Assembly: GCA_900321645.1 (NCBI GenBank)
Contig: ONWZ01000110.1
Span: 1-13,589 of the forward strand
Length of the DNA stretch: 13,589 nucleotides
Reading direction: 5' to 3'
Source: an uncultured Eubacteriales bacterium
GTDB lineage: Bacteria; Bacillota_I; Bacilli_A; RF39; UBA660
Position numbers and translations under genes: made by a program. Under the pieces are notes generated by a model, which was given only the letters and a program-made list of their open reading frames with translations, was not told the DNA's origin and ran no database searches. The first letter of the stretch is position 1, and each line of letters begins with the position of its first letter. Of this stretch, positions 8,360 through 13,589 are shown in pieces.

Positions 8360-10075
8360 TTATTTAAACTCAACATTATCTTCCCCGACAAGTTCAAATA
8401 ATTTATCGACAACAGTTGGTTCTTTTTTTACTTTTTTTTCTTTGATTATTGTTGTTTGTATTTCTTTTAATTCATATTTTTTACCACTTTTAAAGTTAGC
8501 TACATATATATCTCTTTCTTTATTCCATTCATCTTGACTAAGAACAACAAAATTATACTCATCATCAAACACTTTTTTTAGTAATTCACTACATAATTTA
8601 TTATTACTGTATATTTTTTGAACAGCAGCTTCATTAGTTGCTGAAAATATAATATAGTTCTTACCAGCTACCTCTAGTTTAGCATCTATCAGTGAACCAG
8701 CAGCCACTTTATATTTCTTGTCAGTTAAGTATTCATTAAGTTTTGATAACTTTAATTGTAAATCATTTTTGATTTCTTTACTAGCAACAGCAAATGTATT
8801 ATTAATAATTATTTCCTTATTTATATTGCTATTATCTTCATCAATCGATTCATTATTAACATCATTTTTTTCTTCTTCTAAATTATTTTCTATGTCGTTT
8901 ACAGTTTTATTATCTTCCAACACATCTTCAATTGATGTAAACTGGAAGGCCATATTATAATCTTCTTTTTTAGTTTCTGAAACCGGTTTTTTTTCAATAT
9001 TCTCACTAATTTTATTCATTATGAGTAAGAAATTAGTTATTACCACAATTGACTGTCTTGACACATTCTTAAGTTTATCCATTAAATTATTAACACATTC
9101 AATTATATAGAATATTTCATCATCAGTATATAAATTATTGATTTCTTTAATATTTTCAACACTGGTTTTTATATATTTTTGATTGACATTTTTATTAAAT
9201 AATACAACATCCTTGAGAAAACTTACCAATTCTTCCAAAAACTTACTATAATTTTTGCCATTAGTGTCCATTTCTTCAAAGAATTTAGTAACTGCTTCAC
9301 AATTATTTTCTCTAATTGCCTTACATAATTCAATCATTTGAAGAATTGAAACATTTCCACACACTTCATATACATCATCAATTGTTATTTGTTTATCAGC
9401 AAATGAACGCAATTGATCTAAGAAATTGATTGAATCACGCATTCCCCCGTCTGATATCTTAGCAATTTCAAGTAACGCTTCATTTGTTATTTTGATTTTT
9501 TCTTTTTTAGCAATTTCAGTCAGTCTATCAACAATTTCTGTAACACTTAACTTACTAAATTGGAATTTTTGACACCTTGAAGTAATAGTCAATGGAATTT
9601 TGTAGTATTCAGTCGTTGCCAATACAAAAATAACATGTTTAGGTGGTTCCTCAAGAGTCTTTAATAAAGCATTAAAAGCCTGTGTTGTAAGCATATGCAC
9701 TTCATCAATAATATACACTTTATATTTTGCATTTGTAGGAACTAAATTAGCTTTTTCGCGTAATTCTCTTATTTCATCAACACCATTATTACTTGCGGCA
9801 TCAATCTCGATTACATCATTTGAACTAAGAACATTCAAACAACTTTCGCATTTATTACAAGCATTCCCATTAATAGGATCTAAGCAATTAACCATTTTTG
9901 CAAGTATTTTTGCCATTGTTGTTTTTCCTGTACCTCGTGGACCAGAGAACAAATATGCATGCGTAATTGTCCCATTTTTAACAGAACTAGCTAGTATTTT
10001 TTTAATTTCACTTTGACCAACAACCTCATCTAATTCTTTTGGACGATATTTTCTATATAAAGCTAAATAATCCAT
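8360..10075 (-). CDS. dnaX: DNA polymerase III gamma/tau subunit
   Basis: Motor of the clamp loader. The 571-aa protein carries Walker A GPRGTGKT at 45-52, the zinc cysteines C64, C73, C76 and C79, the DEVH Walker B at 124-127, LEEPPKHVIF at 141-150 and the SRC sensor at 166-168. Domain III ends near residue 357. A highly charged, asparagine- and glutamate-rich linker (about 366-430) follows, then a lysine-rich tau-type C-terminal domain. Length is close to the B. subtilis protein. GAGGTGA sits just before the ATG at 10075. An A8 run at codons 361-363 could allow production of a short form (see the separate entry). The gene begins 42 bp after tadA; in B. subtilis the SRP RNA gene lies in that gap, but not here. 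An extended -10 promoter is possible at 10113-10105. Confidence 0.97.
   Translation of the reverse strand: MDYLALYRKYRPKELDEVVGQSEIKKILASSVKNGTITHAYLFSGPRGTGKTTMAKILAKMVNCLDPINGNACNKCESCLNVLSSNDVIEIDAASNNGVDEIRELREKANLVPTNAKYKVYIIDEVHMLTTQAFNALLKTLEEPPKHVIFVLATTEYYKIPLTITSRCQKFQFSKLSVTEIVDRLTEIAKKEKIKITNEALLEIAKISDGGMRDSINFLDQLRSFADKQITIDDVYEVCGNVSILQMIELCKAIRENNCEAVTKFFEEMDTNGKNYSKFLEELVSFLKDVVLFNKNVNQKYIKTSVENIKEINNLYTDDEIFYIIECVNNLMDKLKNVSRQSIVVITNFLLIMNKISENIEKKPVSETKKEDYNMAFQFTSIEDVLEDNKTVNDIENNLEEEKNDVNNESIDEDNSNINKEIIINNTFAVASKEIKNDLQLKLSKLNEYLTDKKYKVAAGSLIDAKLEVAGKNYIIFSATNEAAVQKIYSNNKLCSELLKKVFDDEYNFVVLSQDEWNKERDIYVANFKSGKKYELKEIQTTIIKEKKVKKEPTVVDKLFELVGEDNVEFK
8970..8995 (-). other. 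Candidate -1 slippage site within dnaX (A8 run)
   Basis: At the end of domain III the codons GAA AAA AAA (361-363) contain eight consecutive A residues (8994-8987), forming a slippery A AAA AAA heptamer. A -1 shift, or one extra A added by RNA polymerase, reads ACC GGT TTC AGA AAC TAA and stops at 8972-8970. The product would be about 368 residues: the clamp-loader core without the tau part. E. coli dnaX uses ribosomal frameshifting and Thermus uses transcript slippage to the same end. The tiny GTTTC-A-GAAAC hairpin downstream is weak. Similar A runs occur near the dnaX 3' end, so chance is possible. Confidence 0.35.
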
Positions 10076-10104
10076 ATTTCACCTCGCTAATTCCATCTAA
10101 TATT

Positions 10105-10113
10105 ATTATATCA
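10105..10113 (-). promoter_or_regulatory. Possible dnaX promoter (extended -10)
   Basis: The minus strand reads TGATATAAT: a perfect TATAAT (10110-10105) preceded by the TGn extension. Initiation would fall near 10098, leaving a leader of about 22 bases that carries the GAGGTGA ribosome site of dnaX. No convincing -35 is seen at the right distance. The same TGATATAAT occurs in the SRP RNA promoter and before tadA. Confidence 0.4.
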
Positions 10114-10117
10114 TATA

Positions 10118-10543
10118 TTACTGTTTATTTCTTTTATTTTCAAAAAATAATCGCAATAAATTCATATATTTTGCAGTAGTATCATTTTCAGGCAACTTCA
10201 TTATTTTTATATATTTATTACCGTGAAAGTATACATTTGTTCTATCACATAAATAATATACATTTTTAATTCTACTTTCAATAACGGCACCAGTACACAT
10301 CATACATGGTGAAAGAGTTACAAACATCTCACAATCATCAAGTCTCCAATCACCAATATGTTTACATGCCATTTCAATTGCATTAATTTCTGCGTGCCCA
10401 ATCACCGATTTAAATCTATTACGCGTATTAAATCCTTCGCCGATAATCTCCCCATTTTTTACAACAATTGCTCCAACAGGAATATCATCATTATCATAAG
10501 CTATTTGGGCTAAATCAATAATTTTATCAATATATTTATTCAT
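10118..10543 (-). CDS. tadA: TadA-type tRNA-specific adenosine deaminase
   Basis: Deaminates the wobble adenosine A34 of tRNA-Arg(ACG) to inosine. The 141-aa protein has the zinc and catalytic residues of the deaminase fold: H50 and E52 in GHAEINAIE, and C80 and C83 in SPCMMCTGA. The N-terminal half is typical TadA. The part after residue 95 (YYLCDRTNVYFHGNKYIK) departs from the usual TadA text with its GAxG motif, so substrate range is less certain than the catalytic class. Position next to dnaX matches B. subtilis tadA (yaaJ). The ATG at 10543 has GGTGA five bases upstream; an ATG four bases earlier is out of frame. A TGATATAAT extended -10 lies right before it. Confidence 0.88.
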   Translation of the reverse strand: MNKYIDKIIDLAQIAYDNDDIPVGAIVVKNGEIIGEGFNTRNRFKSVIGHAEINAIEMACKHIGDWRLDDCEMFVTLSPCMMCTGAVIESRIKNVYYLCDRTNVYFHGNKYIKIMKLPENDTTAKYMNLLRLFFENKRNKQ

Positions 10544-10559
10544 TCATATCACCATTAAT

Positions 10560-10568
10560 ATTATATCA
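10560..10568 (-). promoter_or_regulatory. Possible tadA promoter (extended -10)
   Basis: The minus strand reads TGATATAAT, with TATAAT at 10565-10560. Initiation would be near 10553, right at the GGTGA ribosome site of tadA, so the leader would be very short. No good -35 at 16-18 bp was found. It is tentative. Confidence 0.35.
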
Positions 10569-10632
10569 ACAACCAAGTGTTAATTAAAAGCAAAATTAAA
10601 AAAATGATATGCATTTTATAAAAAAATAGTAA

Positions 10633-10648
10633 TGTTCCACGTGGAACA
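10633..10648. promoter_or_regulatory. parS site 1 (ParB binding)
   Basis: Perfect 16-bp palindrome TGTTCCACGTGGAACA, fitting the ParB consensus TGTTNCACGTGNAACA. The dyad continues through GTAA...TTAC to 24 bp (10629-10652). It is paired with NBS 1, 30 bp away centre to centre. Confidence 0.93.
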
Positions 10649-10662
10649 TTACCATATATAAT

Positions 10663-10678
10663 TATTTCCCAGGAAATA
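10663..10678. promoter_or_regulatory. Noc-binding site 1 (NBS, one mismatch)
   Basis: TATTTCCCAGGAAATA differs from the Noc consensus TATTTCCCGGGAAATA only at one base next to the dyad centre. Flanks extend the palindrome outward to 10660-10681. Noc binds such sites in Bacillota and blocks Z-ring assembly over the chromosome. Confidence 0.8.
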
Positions 10679-10756
10679 ATTTACTTATAGTTATATTTAA
10701 TCAGCAATTAAATAAAAAAAATAAGAAAAATTAAGATATTAATTAATTTCATTCAA

Positions 10757-10772
10757 TGTTCCACGTGGAACA
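10757..10772. promoter_or_regulatory. parS site 2 (ParB binding)
   Basis: Perfect TGTTCCACGTGGAACA. The palindrome continues through ATTCAA...TTGAAT to 28 bp (10751-10778). Confidence 0.93.
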
Positions 10773-10844
10773 TTGAATATATTATGATAGTTTTTAATAT
10801 TAAAAAATAACATATAATTATAAAACAATTAACTGAAAAAGTGA

Positions 10845-10860
10845 TGTTCCTCGTGGAACA
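10845..10860. promoter_or_regulatory. parS site 3 (one central mismatch)
   Basis: TGTTCCTCGTGGAACA departs from the other copies by one base, turning CACGTG into CTCGTG. The flanks AGTGA...TCACT still extend the dyad to 26 bp (10840-10865). Weaker ParB binding is expected. Confidence 0.8.
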
Positions 10861-10923
10861 TCACTAATTATTCACATAAATTATTAAAACAAATAATCAT
10901 ATGATTAATTTATCTTTATTCAA

Positions 10924-10939
10924 TGTTCCACGTGGAACA
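10924..10939. promoter_or_regulatory. parS site 4 (ParB binding)
   Basis: Perfect TGTTCCACGTGGAACA within a 32-bp perfect palindrome (10916-10947). It lies 17 bp beyond the 3' end of the SRP RNA gene. Confidence 0.93.
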
Positions 10940-10956
10940 TTGAATAATATTACAAT

Positions 10957-11033
10957 AAAAAGTGCACACGATAATAAATAGTTAAAGCTGCTATCTTCCG
11001 ATCCTGACTTGATTCCTATAATTACCGTTGCAC
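10957..11033 (-). ncRNA. ffs: SRP RNA (4.5S type, short)
   Basis: RNA scaffold of the signal recognition particle, binding Ffh. The minus strand contains UCAGG-AUC-GGAA-GAU-AGCAG, which aligns with E. coli UCAGG-UCC-GGAA-GGA-AGCAG. The GGAA tetraloop and both sides of the Ffh-binding internal loop are identical, and the three-base stem has changed on both sides so that pairing is kept. The 5' end GUGCA (11033-11029) pairs with UGCAC (10966-10962), continued by ACG/CGU with one bulged G, then GUAAU/AUUAU and AUAG/CUAU. Five T residues follow the last stem and end transcription. The RNA is about 77 nt, a hairpin without the Alu domain found in the 271-nt B. subtilis scRNA and similar in size to Mollicutes 4.5S RNA. 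Ends are predicted from promoter and terminator. Confidence 0.92.
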
Positions 11034-11039
11034 AAACAA

Positions 11040-11068
11040 ATTATATCATATTTAAACAAACTTATCAA
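11040..11068 (-). promoter_or_regulatory. Promoter of the SRP RNA gene
   Basis: The minus strand has TTGATA (11068-11063), a 17-bp spacer and TATAAT (11045-11040) preceded by the TGn extension. Initiation is expected at the G at 11033, which is also the first paired base of the RNA. The -35 end is only 10 bp from parS 5. Confidence 0.85.
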
Positions 11069-11078
11069 ATTTATTCAA

Positions 11079-11094
11079 TGTTCCACGTGGAACA
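11079..11094. promoter_or_regulatory. parS site 5 (ParB binding)
   Basis: Perfect TGTTCCACGTGGAACA inside a 32-bp perfect palindrome (11071-11102). It lies immediately upstream of the SRP RNA promoter and 29 bp, centre to centre, from NBS 2. Confidence 0.93.
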
Positions 11095-11107
11095 TTGAAT
11101 AATAAAT

Positions 11108-11123
11108 TATTTCCCGGGAAATA
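11108..11123. promoter_or_regulatory. Noc-binding site 2 (NBS, perfect)
   Basis: Exact TATTTCCCGGGAAATA, the Noc consensus, inside a 26-bp perfect palindrome (11103-11128). It lies between parS 5 and the gyrA terminator. Confidence 0.9.
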
Positions 11124-11156
11124 ATTTACTTATAGTTAACTTTTATCAACAAGTAT

Positions 11157-11187
11157 AAAAAAAGATATATACATTACGTATATATCT
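11157..11187 (-). terminator. Rho-independent terminator of gyrA
   Basis: Four bases after the gyrA TAG, the minus strand forms a 10-bp stem (AGATATATAC with GTATATATCT) around a 5-base loop and then runs into six further T residues. The stem is A/T-rich, as is normal for this genome. It separates gyrA transcription from the site cluster. Confidence 0.75.
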
Positions 11188-11190
11188 AAT

Positions 11191-13589
11191 CTATTCTTCA
11201 GTATTATCTGATTCAACAAGTTGTTCGACATCATTTTCTTGATCGACTACTGAAACAGTACTTACTTTTTGACCTTCACGAAGATTAATTAATTTTACAC
11301 CTTGGGTTACTCTACTCATTTCAGATATCTTATCAACAGCTAATCTGATAATTATACCTTCATCAGTAATAATAATTAAATCTTTGTCATTAGTAACAGT
11401 CTTAAATGCGGTAATTATACCATTCTTTTCAGTAATATTAAGTGTTTTAACACCTTTACCGCCACGATTAGTAATACGGTATTCATCAATTGGTGTTTTT
11501 TTACCATAACCATTTTCAGTAACTACAAGTACTAAAGCATCTTTTGTTGCTACTTCCATACCAACAAGTACACTTCCTGATAAATTAATACCTCTAACAC
11601 CAGCAGCACCTCTTCCCATAACACGAACTAAGTTTTCAGGGAATCTAACCATACGGCCATTTGAAGCAGCCATTAAAATATCAGCTTCACCATTAGTATT
11701 TTTAACTGAAATTAATTCATCATCATCTTTTAAGGTAATAAATTTCTTACCATTTGCTCTAATATTGTAGAATTCACTTATATCAGTACGTTTGATTAAG
11801 CCAAGTTTCGTAGCAAATACTAAATATTTTGTGTCATCATTCTTAGATCCATTAAGTAATGAAGTAACTAATTCGCCTTGCTCTAGGTTAAGTAAGTTAA
11901 CTATAGGTAAACCTTTACCTTGCCTACTATACTCTGGAATTTCATAACCCTTAACGCGATATACTTTGCCCTTATTAGTGAAGAATAATACATAATCATG
12001 CGTTGAACAATTGATCATTTGCTCAACAAAATCTTCTTCATTAATAGACATACCTTTAACACCAACACCACCACGATGTTGAGTACGATATGTACTAGCA
12101 GACAAACGTTTAATATATCCTTTATTTGTTAAAGTAATTACAATACGATCTTCAGGAATTAAACTTTCATCTTCAATATAATCAATTGCTGTCATATCAA
12201 TATAAGTACGACGTTCATCAGCATATTTTGCTTTTATTTCAAGTAATTCTTTCTTAATTATCTCAAGAACTTTTTGTTCTGAGGCTAAAACTGCTTTTAA
12301 TTCTTCAATCTCAAGTAATAATGCTTGTAATTCTGCTTCAATTTTATCTCTTTCTAAGCCAGTTAATCTACGTAATTTTAATTCAAGAATAGCATCTGCT
12401 TGAACATCACTTAAACCAAATCTACTCATTAATTTAGTTTTAGCTTCTTCATCTGTTTGAGCACCACGTATAATTTTAATAACTTCATCAATGTTATCCT
12501 GGGCTATTTTATAACCTTCAAGAATATGAACACGTTTTTCATCACGATCTAAATCAAATTTAGTTCTTCTAATAATAACTGATTTTTGATGGTCGATATA
12601 TTTTGCAATGATATCTTTTAGACCTAATGTCCTTGGAGTACCATTATCGATCATTAAGAAAATGATACCATATTGTACTTGAAAATTAGTATGTTTATAT
12701 AGATTATTAAGGACAACTTGCGGATTAGCATCTCTTTTTAAGGTAATAGTTATCTTAACACCGTCTTTTAAATCTGTATGATAATCAGATATACCATCAA
12801 TTATCTTATCACGTACAAGTTCTGCAACTCTATTTTTTAGTTCTAAGGTATTTGTACCATAAGGTACTTCTGTAATAACTATTGCATTATGATTAGCATG
12901 TTCTTCAATTTCAGCTCTACTTCTAATTGTAATTGAACCACGCCCGGTATCATATGCTTTTTTTATACCAGAATTACCTAAAATAATACCACCAGTTGGA
13001 AAATCTGGTCCTTTAATATATTCCATTAAACCTAATGTATCAATCTCAGGATTATCAATATATGCTACACATCCATCAATTACTTCACCTAAATTATGCG
13101 GTGGAATATTCGTAGCCATACCAACTGCAATACCCATCGTACCATTAACTAAAATATTTGGAAATCTACTTGGTAATACGGTAGGTTCATCAAGTGTTTC
13201 ATCAAAGTTTTTAGTCATATCAACCGTATTCTTACGAATATCAGCTAATAGTTCTAATGATAATTTAGATAAACGTGATTCGGTGTAACGCATAGCTGCT
13301 GCTCCATCACCTTCAATATTACCAAAATTACCATGACCATCTATAAGTAAATAACGTTGATTAAAGTCTTGCGCCATTCTTACCATTGCTTCATATATAG
13401 AAGAATCGCCATGGGGGTGATAATTACCCATAACCTCACCAACTGTTTTAGCAGATTTACGATGTGGTTTATCAGGTGTATATCCTGAATTGTACATACT
13501 CCACAAAATACGTCTACGAACATGTTTTAAGCCATCTCTTAAATCAGGTAGAGCACGTGAAGTAATGACACTCATTGAATATTCCAAAA
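11191..13589 (-). CDS. gyrA: DNA gyrase subunit A (5' partial)
   Basis: Breakage-reunion subunit of gyrase. The frame is open to the right edge; by comparison with E. coli GyrA at least the first 21 residues are outside, and the TTG at 13587 is an internal leucine codon, not a start. Numbering the 799-codon fragment from that TTG, the catalytic tyrosine is Y101 in AAMRYTESR (E. coli Y122). The quinolone-determining segment HPHGDSSIYEAM has S62 and E66 (E. coli 83 and 87), the drug-sensitive type of Gram-positive GyrA. The C-terminal beta-pinwheel ends in an acidic tail. The GyrA box reads QHRGGVG at 503-509, which identifies gyrase rather than topoisomerase IV but lacks the usual arginine or lysine at its sixth position. 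LKHVRRRIL (20-28) replaces the almost invariant LKPVHRRIL. It is presumably preceded by gyrB. Confidence 0.97.
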   Translation of the reverse strand, partial: LEYSMSVITSRALPDLRDGLKHVRRRILWSMYNSGYTPDKPHRKSAKTVGEVMGNYHPHGDSSIYEAMVRMAQDFNQRYLLIDGHGNFGNIEGDGAAAMRYTESRLSKLSLELLADIRKNTVDMTKNFDETLDEPTVLPSRFPNILVNGTMGIAVGMATNIPPHNLGEVIDGCVAYIDNPEIDTLGLMEYIKGPDFPTGGIILGNSGIKKAYDTGRGSITIRSRAEIEEHANHNAIVITEVPYGTNTLELKNRVAELVRDKIIDGISDYHTDLKDGVKITITLKRDANPQVVLNNLYKHTNFQVQYGIIFLMIDNGTPRTLGLKDIIAKYIDHQKSVIIRRTKFDLDRDEKRVHILEGYKIAQDNIDEVIKIIRGAQTDEEAKTKLMSRFGLSDVQADAILELKLRRLTGLERDKIEAELQALLLEIEELKAVLASEQKVLEIIKKELLEIKAKYADERRTYIDMTAIDYIEDESLIPEDRIVITLTNKGYIKRLSASTYRTQHRGGVGVKGMSINEEDFVEQMINCSTHDYVLFFTNKGKVYRVKGYEIPEYSRQGKGLPIVNLLNLEQGELVTSLLNGSKNDDTKYLVFATKLGLIKRTDISEFYNIRANGKKFITLKDDDELISVKNTNGEADILMAASNGRMVRFPENLVRVMGRGAAGVRGINLSGSVLVGMEVATKDALVLVVTENGYGKKTPIDEYRITNRGGKGVKTLNITEKNGIITAFKTVTNDKDLIIITDEGIIIRLAVDKISEMSRVTQGVKLINLREGQKVSTVSVVDQENDVEQLVESDNTEE

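Larger units (their letters stand above)
10633..10693 (+). repeat. Left parS + NBS module
   Basis: Contains parS 1, 14 bp of A/T-rich spacer, NBS 1 and a conserved tail TTACTTATAGTTA. The portion 10661-10693 repeats at 11106-11138 with a single base difference in 33. The same module order and orientation is found at the far end of the cluster. Confidence 0.85.
11079..11138 (+). repeat. Right parS + NBS module
   Basis: Second copy of the parS, 13-bp spacer, NBS, TTACTTATAGTTA arrangement, in the same orientation as the left module at 10633-10693. The parS-to-NBS centre distance is 29 bp here and 30 bp there. Confidence 0.85.
10544..11190. other. parS/Noc-site cluster in the gyrA-tadA intergenic region
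   Basis: This 647-bp stretch has no protein gene. It holds, from left to right, a parS + NBS pair, three further parS copies, an SRP RNA gene read leftwards, a second parS + NBS pair and the gyrA terminator. Centre-to-centre spacing of the parS copies is 124, 88, 79 and 155 bp. The intervening sequence is nearly pure A/T. A weak minus-strand hairpin with a short T run (10617-10598) could also end transcription before tadA. parS sites mark origin-proximal DNA and load ParB, which recruits SMC; Noc sites load the division inhibitor Noc. The genes for ParB and Noc are not in the window. The identification rests on exact matches to the known consensus sites. Confidence 0.9.

Noticed and set aside
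10868..10876. TTATTCACA, a match to the DnaA-box consensus, plus TTATCAACA at 11143-11151, suggesting oriC
   Set aside because: Only one clean match is present, with no cluster and no clear unwinding element. The origin is more likely beyond the right edge, near dnaA.
10629..11102. Repeated palindromes read as a CRISPR array
   Set aside because: Repeats are exact parS palindromes at uneven spacing of 79-155 bp, without cas genes or uniform spacers.
13549..13564. CACGTG within gyrA
   Set aside because: The flanking bases do not match the TGTTN arm; other CACGTG cores at 284-289 and 6179-6184 fail in the same way.
13585..13587. TTG as the gyrA start codon
   Set aside because: GyrA families have at least about 20 residues before this point, and the frame stays open to the edge.

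Overview
The window looks like an origin-proximal piece of an A+T-rich, low-GC Gram-positive (Bacillota or Mollicutes-like) chromosome. Every gene I can support lies on the minus strand, so transcription runs from right to left. The gene order follows the Bacillus subtilis oriC-proximal segment: gyrA, then tadA, dnaX, ybaB/ebfC, recR, a bofA-like gene, holB, ricT, a yabB/trmN6-type methyltransferase gene, rsmI, pth and mfd. Start sites are preceded by GGAGG- or GGTGAT-like Shine-Dalgarno sequences. The tryptophan codons I checked are TGG, and I found no in-frame TGA in mfd, so the standard bacterial code applies. I cannot name the genus.

Region by region: 13589-11191 is gyrA without its first codons, ended by a hairpin terminator. 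11190-10544 is a 647-bp stretch with no protein gene, but it is densely structured. It holds four perfect and one near-perfect copy of the ParB site parS (TGTTCCACGTGGAACA). It also holds one perfect and one near-perfect copy of the Noc-binding site (TATTTCCCGGGAAATA), and a short SRP RNA gene with its own strong promoter sits between two of the parS sites. 10543-10118 is tadA. From 10075 to the left edge runs a tightly packed set of genes: dnaX, ybaB, a 79-bp gap being the largest break, recR, bofA-like, an HD-domain hydrolase, holB, ricT, trmN6-like, rsmI, pth and mfd. mfd leaves the window without its last ~270 codons.

The genes form a replication, repair and translation-quality neighbourhood. 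DnaX and HolB are clamp-loader subunits, RecR and YbaB are recombination and nucleoid proteins, Mfd couples transcription to repair and GyrA controls supercoiling. TadA, TrmN6 and RsmI modify tRNA or rRNA, Pth recycles peptidyl-tRNA, RicT acts with RNase Y, and the SRP RNA targets membrane proteins.

The main find is the gyrA-tadA gap. It looks like a compact chromosomal centromere and nucleoid-occlusion landing pad. Its two ends are marked by the same parS + NBS + TTACTTATAGTTA module, and its parS copies have flanks that differ in sequence yet stay self-complementary. Secondary points are an A8 slippery run in dnaX that would give a short gamma-like product, an HD hydrolase in the place where tmk usually lies, a BofA-family protein, and unusual residues in two normally invariant parts of GyrA.
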